Below the pieces are notes generated by a model. It worked only from the letters and a program-made list of their open reading frames with translations, was not told the origin of the DNA and did not search any database. Positions 1 through 9,639 of a DNA stretch of 64,000 nt are shown here, piece after piece. The DNA comes from Castor canadensis (Eukaryota; Chordata; Mammalia; Rodentia; Castoridae): contig NC_133399.1 in NCBI RefSeq assembly GCF_047511655.1, positions 1,491,333 through 1,555,332 on the forward strand, written 5' to 3'. The position numbers were made by a program, and so were the translations under genes. Each line of letters starts with the position of its first letter. The stretch's first letter is position 1.

Positions 1-284
1 CTTTCTTTCTCAATGACCACTTTTTTGTCTCTGTCCCAACACAGTGACAAGCTTCCCAGCACTCCCTGAGCTGTGATTGTCCCTTGATTTTTTTGGCTTG
101 CTCAATCTCAAATTCTGCTTGGTTGCAGGTGGCTAGTAGGGGTAATCTGATCTCTCTGCTTGCATAGGCCTGATACTCCAGTTATTTTTGAGATAAGTTT
201 TCACTTTTTGCCCTGGGCTAGTCTGGACTGCAATCTCCTATTTATCTTTTCTGATGTAGCAGGTATGAGAGGTGCATGTCTCCA
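1..284. other. Unassigned AT-rich sequence
   Basis: I recognise no gene here. The sequence is non-coding in appearance and leads into SINE-like material from about 285. An older repeat beyond recognition is possible. Confidence 0.4.
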
Positions 285-515
285 CAACCAGATTTTTATG
301 TTGAAATAAGGTCTCGTAAAATTTTTGCTCGGGTAGCTCTTGCCTGGGATCTTCCTGATGTCAGTCTCCCACATAGCTGAGATGAAGGGGCATGCCACTA
401 TTGATTGACATGGGGTCTTGAGACCTTTTTGCACAGGCTGGCCTTCAGTCACTATCCTCCCAATCTTTGCCTCCTGAGCACCTTGGATTCCAGGCATGAG
501 CCACAAGCACCCAAT
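285..515 (-). repeat. SINE remnants, B1-like type
   Basis: Two adjoining pieces resemble the reverse complement of the window's commonest SINE. Each has a 'ggtct(c/t)g..a' stretch, a 'tgcctgggatcttcctgat' or 'caatctttgcctcctgagc' stretch, and an ending like 'ccaggcatgagccac'. They lack a clear poly-A tail or target duplication, so boundaries are approximate. Confidence 0.55.
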
Positions 516-882
516 AGCACAGAAGTTTTTTAAGTGGAAAATTGTTAATGAAAAGCTTTAAAGGACTCAACAACATAGTGATGTACAGGCGGGTACTTAA
601 AAATTTAGAAAAAGTAATTGAGAAGATAAGAGCAGTGGATAATATATACAAATGTGAGAATGATCAGATTAGGTGCAGATTAAAAGGGAAGAATCAAGTG
701 AAGAATAAAATGCAAGTTTAAAAGGTAGGGGTTATTAGTTGGAGTGAATATAACAGTACTAGAGAAAGTAAAAGTACCATATTCATTGAAGTAATTCCCA
801 CAATGTAAACTGAGATCATACTGGAAAAACAGTATAAATTTGCCTCAGATCCTTTACATTTTAGGAAAGCATATGTTTTACC
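516..882. other. Intergenic sequence
   Basis: AT-rich sequence between SINE remnants and the 3' end of the V2R terminal exon on the minus strand. I see no recognisable feature. It would be just downstream of the receptor's stop codon, so the old 3' UTR may lie here. Confidence 0.4.
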
Positions 883-1802
883 TTAAGAAGTTTTGTTTCT
901 CTTAGAATGAATTTCATCCGTAAACCCATGCAGAGAATGTTTAGCTTGCCTTAACAAGATGATGTAGCACTTAGGAACAAAGATGCAGCCTAGGAACACT
1001 GAACTGGAGGACAAGATAGAAAAGACCTCCATGGCCATCATGATCTTCCCTTTGGTGCTGTGGTAGACAGGGAGGAAGGTGACCCAGACACTGCAGAACT
1101 CCAGCATGCTGAATGTCAGGAACTTGGCTTCATTAAATGTGTCAGGCAGGTTCCTGGCCAAGAAAGCCACAGTGAAGCTTGCCAGGGCCAGGGAGCCCAG
1201 GTGTCCCAGGACACAGTAGAAGGCAGTGAGGGAGCCCTTGTTGCACAGGATGATGATGTGTCCATGTTCAGAGTGTGCATCTGTGTCAATAAAAGGAGGA
1301 GAGGTTGCAGCCAGGTTCCACAGAGAGTCAGTTGGATGAGGATGCTGATGGGATGATGAAGTTAGTTACCCCTGACAGCAACAACTGCTTCATCCTTCTC
1401 CCTGAAGTAAGGACCATGAAGGCCAGAACCACAGCAATAGTCTTGGCCAAAACAGCAGAAACAGCCATGGTAAACCAGCTCCAAATGTGGTCTGCTGGAG
1501 GATGCAGGTGGCTATGTTGGGATGTTCAATGAAGAGCAAGGAGCAGAGAAAACAGCAGGTGAGGGAGATGAGCAAGGTGTAGCTGAGAGCCCTGTTGTTG
1601 GCCTTGGCAATGGGAGTTTCTTGGTGCTTCACTAAAACCCCAAGAACAACAGCTGTGCGCACAGAGAGGCGTAGAGCCATGCAGGCCAGAACCATCCCCA
1701 AAGAGTCATCATAATCTGGAAAGCTCGCAGCTTTTAGGAGGCAGTGGTTTTGTTCTGTGCTGGCGTACTGATGATCTGGACACCTCATACACTGGTCCCT
1801 AT
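883..1802 (-). pseudogene. Vomeronasal type-2 receptor (V2R) pseudogene, terminal 7TM exon
   Basis: This is the last exon of a class C GPCR of the vomeronasal type 2 family, which detects pheromones and peptides in vomeronasal neurons. The minus strand reads from a splice acceptor (cctcaccag, near 1803-1810) through a Cys-rich start (DQCMRCPDHQYASTEQNHC), TM1-TM3 (NNRALSYTLLISL, HPNIATCILQQTTFG) and the C-terminal segments ([45 protein letters not shown]) to a TAA at 883-885. Three single-base losses, near 1475, 1345 and 1312, break the frame; together they restore it, so the first and last parts are in phase. The loop and TM segments between them are readable in the other frames. The frame breaks make it a pseudogene. 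Exon 5 and exon 4 lie upstream at about 5489-5612 and 6514-6759. Family assignment is firm; the subfamily is not determined. Confidence 0.93.
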
Positions 1803-2504
1803 CTGGTGAGGTATGTGAATTACTATTAGTGATTTTTTTGCATTTTCCTTTCACCCCAGTCTACTCTCCTGAAGTAGCTCATTTTGCTAGATTAACTAAA
1901 CAGTCCTCCTTTGTTACTTTAGACACCTAATACAATAATGCTATATAGTGAGAAATTCCAAATGAATACCACCCATGTTCTCATGGTGGCACGAACTAAG
2001 CTGTCATTTCTTCAGATTTATATGGCATATTTACAACATCAAAAATTCTAAAGGATATACTTACCATAGTAATTGAAATCTGTATCATACAGCTGTGCTT
2101 TTTCATTAAAAATCATACCGCTAATACAAAGGAGACAATTTGATAAGTTCCAGGGCAATAGAGGTGGATAACATGTTACTCATCTGGTGAGGTTCTCCCT
2201 TCATAGAACAAGTTTTATTTTTCACCGGAAGCATGCTAGAATTAGACAGCAGTGCGATTGAATCGATACATGTATTTGGAGAGTATAAGAGTTTTTCAAT
2301 ATGAGCCCTTCCAACCAGAAACATGCCTTAACCCTTTACTCTTTCTAGTCTGTTTTTATACATTTATAGGTTCTTGAATAATTTTAATTAAAATCTTTTA
2401 TAACAATCATGATTTTTAAGTCATAGGAATTTTATAGCTATGACATAATAAATGTCATCTTTGAAATGTTCACTGGCTCTTGATTTAGATGAGGAAATGA
2501 ATCA
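1803..2504. other. V2R intron sequence, no further feature seen
   Basis: Lies between the V2R terminal exon and the next exon upstream. It starts with the acceptor tract of the terminal exon. The rest is AT-rich and I recognise no repeat or exon in it. Confidence 0.4.
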
Positions 2505-2690
2505 GTTTTGGTGGGACTGGGGTTTGCACTCAGGGCTTCACGCTTGCGAAGCAGAAGCTGCATTGCTTGAGCCACTCCTCCAGTCCAGTTTGCTCTGTTT
2601 ATTTTGAAGATGGGGTCTCCTGAAATATTTTCTTAGGCTGGCTTTGAACCACATTGCTTCTGACCTCAGCCTCCCAAGTAGCTAGATAAA
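2505..2690 (-). repeat. Composite SINE (B1-like plus tRNA-derived)
   Basis: Reverse complement of the common composite SINE: 'ggggtttgcactcagggcttcac' and 'cttgagccactcctccagtcc' are the tRNA-derived half; 'gatggggtctcctgaaat' to 'cctcagcctcccaagtagcta' is the B1-like half. It sits inside the V2R intron. Confidence 0.8.
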
Positions 2691-3784
2691 TCAGTTTTTT
2701 GAATATTAACTTTGGGTTCAGTCAGAAACAAATCAAATGATAAACTCAGTTAGTTAGCTAGATTTTATAATTTCCCAATATTGTTAGGTAAAAATATCAG
2801 TCTTATTGGTTCTGTTTAATAAATGGATTCTTTTTATTTGTTTTGCTGATAGTGTTGCACTGGTCAGGATCCAACATAATGTGTGCCAGATGTGGTCCTT
2901 TTGAGCATTCTTTGTCTCATTCTGGTTCTAGCATTGACCCGCAGTGTGTGATGCTTGTTTTGAGATTCTGTAAAATCTTGTATGGGATTAAGGTGATTAA
3001 CACCTAATCCTAATTTATTAAGACCTGTTTCTGTTGTTATTCATTTGTAAGTCTTGAATGAGTATTGAATTTAATTATACATTAATGTTGTTAGTAATAT
3101 TATTCTTTTTGCAGAAACTAGTTTATTAAGTTATACTGCAATACCACATTTGATCAGGTCATACCCTTCTTAAAATACCAAAATTTGGAATAGAAAATGT
3201 GTTTTTATCACAAAATGAAAGTAACCTATGAAATTCTTTTCACAGAACATCATACTCAAATATGTAAGCCAAGATCAGCTATTGTCATAAAATGAATTGG
3301 ACTGTCCCATATTTTCTGTTATTTGAAGGAATTTGAGAAAATAATTCAATATTTCTCTACTGAGGAGCTTGGTGACTTTAAAACTTTGTGGGAAATGAAT
3401 GAACTCTGGGTTGTACTTCATAGTATATCTAGGAGTTTGGAAATATTTTGCTTTTTATTTTGTCATACCAGGGGTTGTTCCAGGCCCCGAGCCCCTGTGC
3501 AAGTGCTCTAATCCAGAAATACACTCACAGCCATTGAGGATTTTTTGTTCCTTACTGGCATAGTTGACAGCTTCACTTACCTGAATCTTATCTGTATTTT
3601 TAAATTTATTAATATAATATTTTTATATTATACTTTCATGGTCTTCTTTCCAATTTCACTCTTTCTGGTGGTCAGTTTTATCAAAGGCATATCAAATTCA
3701 TTTTTCAGAATACACTTTCAGTTTGCCTTATACTCCTTGTGTCTTTTATTTTCTCATGTTTCCAGTCATATTTTTTGTTTGCTT
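2691..3784. other. V2R intron sequence, unassigned
   Basis: AT-rich sequence without a recognisable exon. A short 'accaggggttgttccaggccccgagcccctgtgcaagtgctcta' style piece near 3465-3510 (quoted loosely) may be a decayed SINE tail. Short open frames here have no family look. Confidence 0.35.
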
Positions 3785-3925
3785 TTCTTTTTGAGATAGG
3801 ATCTCTGTGGGTACGGCAGGATGGCTTCAAACTGGCTCTGTAGCCCGGGCAAGCTTGAAGTCATGATCCTTTGTCTCGTCAGAGTGCAGAGATTACAGGT
3901 GTGAACCACCATGAAGGCTTAATTT
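3785..3925 (-). repeat. B1-like SINE
   Basis: Reads as the reverse complement of a 7SL-derived monomer: 'ttgagataggatctctgtgg', 'ggcttcaaactggctctgta' and 'gagattacaggtgtgaacca'. No tRNA-derived half is attached. Confidence 0.7.
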
Positions 3926-4359
3926 TCTAGGTTCTTTTCATTCAGTATACTGTTCCTTTTCTATGACTACTGCATATGTAGCACTTCAGGCATAGTTCAT
4001 TGATGTATACATGATAGATGATATATATATATATATGTACATATGTATGTTTAACTTTAGTATACAAGAAAAGATTTAATTGCACTCCACAAAATTTCCT
4101 CATAACATTTGCATCTTAGACTGTTGATAATATGTGCTTTAATTTCTTCTTTAACCTAGGATGTTGGCAGGTGTATTTCTTAAGCTGTAGGAGTGAAGGA
4201 GATTAGTGGGTGCAGTACTGGTCCATTTTAAGTGGATGAAACACTGATATGGACGTACCATGAATTCCACATGTACATTGAATACTACTGCAAATAGACT
4301 GCATTTGGTGTTATCCTGGCCGTCTCAATGTTTCTAAGCAAATATTGAAATCATACTAA
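3926..4359. other. V2R intron sequence with a short TA repeat
   Basis: Unassigned sequence containing a (TA)n run at about 4020-4036 followed by 'tgtacatatgtatg'. No exon seen. Confidence 0.4.
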
Positions 4360-4572
4360 TGTGCTGTAAAATTGAGGTACATGCGAACCTAAGAAACCTC
4401 TTGCCATTGCTTGAAGTGGGGTGGGGAGGGGACGAGGGGGAGAGACCAAGGGGGCAATGTGACCAATATACAACATAAATCTAATCAGAATTGTCACATG
4501 AACCCCCCATATAATGAATATCCTAATAAAAAATTTAACAATTAAATGATTATGAAGTTAAAAAAAAAGAAT
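4360..4572 (+). repeat. Interspersed repeat copy, shared with about 25780-25960
   Basis: 'gaaacctcttgccattgctt', 'aagtggggtggg', 'atacaacataaatct' and 'aattgtcacatgaa...cccc...tataatgaatat' parallel the sequence near 25790-25950, in the same order and orientation, ending in an A-rich tail. The shape (G-rich then A-rich tail) suggests an L1 3' end, but I cannot name the family. Confidence 0.6.
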
Positions 4573-4944
4573 TAGGAAATCCTGATATGGATGCAGTCCT
4601 AACAGGTCAATAGGTATTATCCCGATTGTGACCACTACCAACATGGCATTTATAGTGTCCAGAAAGTTTCAATATTGGGTTTTGCCTCTTCTTTACATCA
4701 CAACCCAACCTTTGTTCCCACATGCTCTGTCTTTCAGTGTGATGGAAATGTACATTTACCTCCAGTCCCTATCATGCGCATTGGTGACATGCAATTTTTG
4801 CCATTTTTACTAGCCTAAGAACTTATCCCTTACTGCTTTCATCTGATACTCATGAGTAGAATTCTACCAGACCCACACAGAGTGTGGGTAACATGACTTC
4901 CCTCTCCTGTATGTCTCTGTGCACGTGTTGGTGGAAGGCCCACG
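4573..4944. other. Unassigned V2R intron sequence
   Basis: No exon or repeat recognised. The short open frame near 4628-4813 has no family resemblance. Confidence 0.35.
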
Positions 4945-5050
4945 GCACTGCCTTGAATTCATGTCGTTATGTTGTGTCCCACTCACCTTTGAAATAGTGG
5001 AAAGTAGAGCTAAAATCATTCACTGAAGTTTTAAAAGTATGCTAGGTAGC
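4945..5050 (+). repeat. Local duplicate, copy 1
   Basis: Shares 'ggcactgccttgaattcat', 'cccactcacct' and 'cattgaagttttaaaag'-like stretches in the same order with 5829-5935, roughly 80 percent by eye over about 105 bases. Origin unknown. Confidence 0.65.
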
Positions 5051-5488
5051 AGTTTTCAACAAAACACTTTCTGAGCTTGCTTCTGTGTCCAGAAAAATGC
5101 TGGGCACTCGGAAAGTAAAGCTGTACAAGATCCATGTTTTCCTGGTGAACTGAGTGTAGTTAGAACCAACATGAAGACTTGGTCCTTGGTAATACTTTGT
5201 GTTTCGTTCCAGAATAGAGATGAAACTTATGTTGCTGGCAGTTTAAAATGGGGATTTCTTGAGATAATAATGCCTAAAATGGACTAGAAAAAATGAATCG
5301 AATATGTAATCAAGGCCATGGGCTGTGTTATTTTAATGAGCCCATATTATCAATAGCTGTAATTAACTTTTGAACTGAAGAAAGGAAGACTTTTCTCTCA
5401 GAAGTCCTATTAAAGGTCTTTTCCATGGTCTTGGATGGATTAGGAACATTAGGGAGAAGTGGAGTTTCTCTGTAAGTCATAGATTTAC

Positions 5489-5612
5489 CTGTCCCATTGG
5501 AAATCTCATTCTCTGGGCAAGATGTGAAATCATAGTAACATGCAGCCTTTCCCTCCTGAGGGCATTTCCTGAATCCAGGATCACAACTCTCATTGTAAAC
5601 AGCGTGAGGAGA
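5489..5612 (-). pseudogene. V2R pseudogene, exon 5 (cysteine-rich domain)
   Basis: The minus strand encodes the short cysteine-rich linker exon that joins the V2R ligand-binding domain to the membrane domain: NESCDPGFRKCPQEGK then CPENEISNGT, followed by a donor (gtaaat) at 5488-5483. Length near 124 bases fits the family. Several Cys positions usual for this exon are replaced (VYNESC, CYYDF), which should damage the disulphide network. No AG acceptor is visible where it would be expected near 5613-5614, so that end is approximate. It lies in the correct order and strand between exons 4 and 6. The open stretch is too short and too interrupted for ordinary ORF scans. Confidence 0.88.
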
Positions 5613-5714
5613 TATGTGTTGTTAAGTGTTCAGACTTTTACCCAAACTGCCAACTGTTCCGTGTTTTAGAGAGTTGTCATTAGCAGTCATCATGTAAGTC
5701 CAATCAATTGACTG

Positions 5715-6205
5715 GACGTTGTTAGAGTTTGGATATGGATATACCCCAAAGACTCACAGCCCATGGTGCTGTTTATTGGTAGGGGCCTAGTGTTAGGAAA
5801 TTAGCTAAATATCTGATAGGCAAATCTTATGGCACTGCCTTGAATTCATATCAATGCGACTTGTCTGTCCTACTCACCTGTAATTCAGTGGATGGCATGG
5901 AAGGAAAATCAGTCATTGAAGTTTTAAAAGCCTGATTTAGAGCAACGACACCCCCTTGAGGGGGTGTGGTACCCCAGGCTCAGGAAATCATTATTTTTTC
6001 TTTTCCAGCTGCCATGAGGGGTGGGTCTTCCTCTGACACATGCTCCTTTGATGACGCACTGTTCTCCACAGACCCCAAAGCAGCAGGTCAACTAACCATG
6101 GACTGAAACACCCACAACGGTAAACCAAATAATCCTTTCCATCTTGTAAATGGATTCTCTCAGGTATTTTGCCTCAGTGATAGAAAGATGACTAACATGG
6201 ATTTA
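5715..6205 (+). repeat. Ancient MaLR-like LTR, interrupted
   Basis: Begins 'gttagagtttggatatggat', continues 'caaagactcacagcccatgg' and 'aggggcctagtg', and ends 'ccatggactgaaacac...taaaccaaataa' then 'ctcaggtattttgcctcagtgatagaaagatgactaaca'-like sequence. This order is typical of MaLR/MST/THE-style LTRs. The middle (about 5805-5990) contains unrelated sequence including the second copy of a local duplicate. Confidence 0.6.
5829..5935 (+). repeat. Local duplicate, copy 2
   Basis: Direct-repeat partner of 4945-5050, about 0.9 kb away. It lies within the interrupted LTR-like element, so the duplication probably arose after, or interrupted, that LTR. Confidence 0.6.
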
Positions 6206-6513
6206 AAAAAAATTAGTTAATTTACATTACTAGGGTTTAAACTCAGGGCTTTGTGCCTGCCACATGAGCCATTCTTCAAAATTCCAGTGTTATTTATATT
6301 TCTATAAAAATATAAATACATGAACATTTAGAAAGAAATTGGTAAATAAATGTGATCCTTTTCCATCCACAAGTCTCTTTAGAAGAAATTTCTTAAATCG
6401 GGATTAGTTAAATGTCATTGCTGGGCCATTAATGAGCACAAGGGGCAGAAAATCCAGCACAAAATTTTGTATATTTACATGTAATTCAAACATTCATCAT
6501 TAGATTCACCCAC
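6206..6513. other. V2R intron 4 sequence
   Basis: Between the MaLR-like LTR and exon 4. A SINE-like scrap ('tactagggtttaaactcaggg') occurs near 6228-6250. Nothing else recognised. Confidence 0.4.
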
Positions 6514-6759
6514 CTTTGTAATTCCTGTAGCCCACTCCATCATATCTTTTGATAAAGAAAATTGTTGACCATGTGGGGCATATGGAGAAAATTTCCTACT
6601 TTCACTTCAAGTCCAAGACCTTCTGGAAAATTCCAAACATTGAGAATGTCATACTCTACCTCCAACTTCCTTTTGTCATCCAAAATCACTTGGTCTCCTG
6701 CAGGATTGGTAAACTGGACGCTCTTCAGGAAGTGGTGCAGCGATAAGAGATGTGTCATT
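6514..6759 (-). pseudogene. V2R pseudogene, exon 4 (end of ligand-binding domain)
   Basis: The minus strand encodes LHHFLKSVQFTNPAGDQ, then KRKLEVEYDILNVWNFPEG and LGLEVKVG, the hallmark of V2R exon 4 at the end of the Venus-flytrap domain. A one-base loss near 6590 shifts the frame, after which 'DMMEWATGITK' is readable up to a donor (gtgggt) at 6513-6508. A candidate acceptor (ccatag) lies at 6760-6765. About 246 bases, close to the family's usual size. It is followed downstream by exon 5 and exon 6 on the same strand, so the three form one receptor remnant. The exons for the rest of the ligand-binding domain were not found further right. Confidence 0.92.
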
Positions 6760-8154
6760 CTATGGTGAAAGGTGTCCCAGAGTTAAGACAGAAACCTGAA
6801 GAATGCAAAGTCCCTTATTGGTCTTAATCCCTGCTTCATAATTCAAGGTCAACACAGATATCCAATGAAGTAAAAAGATGAAAGCCTATGGAAAGTTGAT
6901 GTATTGTAATTTGTCTTAATCTTCAGGGTAAGATCAAAAGACACAATTTCAAGAGAAACCACATCCATCCAAAAGTCATGAATGACAAATCTCTACTTTC
7001 TAGATAAAGCTTGCCACAAAAATATGTTTTATGCACGTCTTCAGTGTTTCCATTTAATGCCTAAAGTGGAGAGAGATGATGGTAAGAGATCAGATTTGAA
7101 GCATCCACTGTTTTGACACTGTGATGAAGAAATTCAGATAACTAAGGAGAGAGTATATTCTGAGACAGAAAGGGAGGAAGAGCTTTGGGCCCCGTGAAAG
7201 AGGTAGTAGGACACTATCAAACGAAGAAGAATCATATGCATCTGAGAAAAAAAGCATAAAATCCCAAGCTCCACCCATCTTCCATTGGGTGGGGTGGGGC
7301 ACCAGAGATATGAACAAAAGGTAAGAAAAGAGCCCTGGGGCAAGCTGCCATTACCAGCTGACGAATATGTCCATACCTCTCACAAGCCTTAAATCCACAC
7401 GGGGCTTGGTGAGACAGACACCAACTGAGATTCAGTGTGGATGCACCAATCTTGCACTGATTGAAATTCTTCACAGACCTGATTCATGTGAGTTCAGGGT
7501 GAGTCTGTGTCCTCCACATGACTAAAGGGCCCAAGTGGTAGAATTGGGAGTGGAGGGCAGCATAAATTTTAGGTGGAGTGTGTCAATCATGTGTTTTGAG
7601 TTGTCACCTGCTTGGTACAACCCCACTCATGTATGGCAGCCCTGCCCACTCATAACTTAGTATTGCAATAGGAAATCCAACCTCCTCATCTATGGAGGAT
7701 GTGCAGGCCCAAAGAACTCCACCAGCAGGATGCTTGCTAAGAGAATTGGCCTGGACCATGTGGTCTGAGCTACCTCCCTTCACCATTCCCTGAGGGCGTC
7801 CTTGCTTGTGGTGGGCAGCTATGCCCATGAGACAACAATCCAGCAAGTTGTTCCCCGGCCATCTACTAAGGTTGTGTGACCCCTCATGTACCTGAGGCTA
7901 GCAGCTTACATGTGTTGCAAAAACCTCTTTTCTGAGAAAACTGTCCTGAGAAGCTGAAATCCTCTAGAGGTGCAACCCACACCTCTGAATATGTTCCCAT
8001 AACAACTGTGTCAAGAGAGACTAGCACTACCTACAATTGGAACTCAAGACAGAGCTCTGTGGACCAAAGATGGAAGGACTGGACCCCTGGATAAAGGCCA
8101 GACAGTGTCAGATCTTCTATTCAGCAAGAAATACCAAACACTATTTTTAAACTT
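6760..8154. other. Unassigned sequence upstream of V2R exon 4
   Basis: The preceding V2R exon (about 0.8 kb in the family) would be expected in this direction but I could not recognise its conserved segments on the minus strand. Short open frames here have no family look. The missing exon may be lost, or lie beyond the L1 cluster. Confidence 0.4.
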
Positions 8155-9375
8155 ATTTTTTTTAATTTATTTTTTCTTTGTTTGAATTTTTATTTTTAAA
8201 TTTAATTTTTTTGTTTATTTATTCATATGTGCATACATTGTTTGGGCCATCTCTCCCTCCTGTCCCCCACCCCTTCCCTCTCCCCCAACCCCTGTCACTT
8301 CCAGGCAGAAAATGTTCTGCCCTCTTCTCCAATTTTGTTGAAGAGAAGACATAAGCAATAATAAGGAAGACAAAGCATTTTTGCTAGCTGAGATAAGGAT
8401 AGCTATACAGAGAGATTCCTAGCATTGCTTCCATGCACAAGTGTGTTACAACCCAAACTTGTTCATGTCTACTTGACCTCTTCACTACTTCCCAGTCACC
8501 TTCCCATAGTGACCTCTGTCATTATAAGGTTACTATATTAGCTCCTCTACAGTGGGCACATCAAAACTTTCAAATTTTGGGCTTTCTTACCTTTTCCTAT
8601 TCCTCCTGTGTGTTTTCTCCCCTTAGCCTGTGACCCATGTCCAGTAATATTACTGCATTTGTTTTAGGTCTACAATCCACATATGAGGGAGAACATATGA
8701 TGTTTGGTCTTCTGAGCCTGGCTACCTTCACTTAAGATGATGTTCTCCAGTTCCACCCATTTACTTGTGAATGATAAGATTTCATTCTTCATGGCTGAGT
8801 AAAATTCCATTGTGTATAAATACCACATTTTCTTAATCCATTCATCAGTAGTGGGACATCGTGGCTGTTTCCATAACTTGGCTATTGTAAATAGTGCCTC
8901 AATAAACATGGGTGTGCAAGTGCCTCTGGAGTAACCTGTGTCACAGTCTTTTGGGTATATCCCCAAGAGTGGTATTGCTGGATCATATGGCAGATCTATG
9001 TTTAGTTTTTTAAGAAGCCTCCATATTGTTTTCCAAAGTGGTTGTACTAGCTTACATTGCCGCCAGCAGGGTATGAGGGTTCCTTTCTCCCACATCCTCA
9101 CCAACATTTGTTGTTGTTGGTGTTTTTGATGCTAGGTATTGTAACAGGGGTGAGGTGGAATCTTAGTGTGGTTTTGATTTGCATTTCCTTTATGGCCAGA
9201 GATGGTGAGCAATTTTTCATGATTTTTGGCCATTTGGATTTCTTCCTTTGAAAAAGTTCTGTTTAGTTCAGTTGCCCACTTCTTTATTGGTTTATTGATT
9301 TTGGGGGAGTTTAGTTTTTTGAACTCCCTGTATATTCTGGTTATCCATCCTTTGTCTGATGTATAGCTTTTTATT
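8155..9375 (-). mobile_element. 5'-truncated L1, 3' UTR and ORF2 C-terminus
   Basis: Reverse-oriented LINE-1. It starts at the left with T-rich sequence (the tail), then a C-rich 3' UTR tract near 8255-8300, then the ORF2 C-terminus. The minus strand over 8670-9107 is open for 145 codons and includes [37 protein letters not shown] and [14 protein letters not shown]. Two aligned landmarks with the 38.5-41.4 kb L1 show the same family. Homology stops near 9375 ('gatgtatagct'), the 5' truncation point. No clean target duplication was found. Not coding for an active protein. Confidence 0.9.
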
Positions 9376-9639
9376 TCTCTTTTTGTCCTTAGTTCCTGAA
9401 TTTCCCTGTTATAACCATACAGTGGTCATTCATGCTATTATTTCCTATACCTACCTCCCACTGTCCATCTCTTTATACTTGCCTCCCTTCCCTTGACCCC
9501 CTTATGTTACTCAGTTTCCATTCTTACATTCTCAACCAGTGTAAAGCTCCTAATCATCCCCCTAGGGAGTAGATTTTGTTCCCACACAACCTTATTTGGG
9601 AGGCAGGTAAGGCTTTGAACTGTTTCTTACTTATTCAAA
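9376..9639. repeat. C/T-rich sequence between L1s, possibly an L1 3' UTR on minus strand
   Basis: Contains pyrimidine-rich stretches such as 'cctacctcccactgtccatc' and 'cctcccttcccttgaccccc', reminiscent of reverse-oriented L1 3' UTRs. No coding landmark supports a firm call. Confidence 0.4.

Noticed and set aside
1060-1532. Plus-strand open frames over the V2R terminal exon
   Set aside because: Antisense shadows of a clear minus-strand receptor exon.
7090-7850. Upstream V2R exon candidate
   Set aside because: Right place and strand for the next exon, but I could not read any conserved V2R segment in the open frames there.
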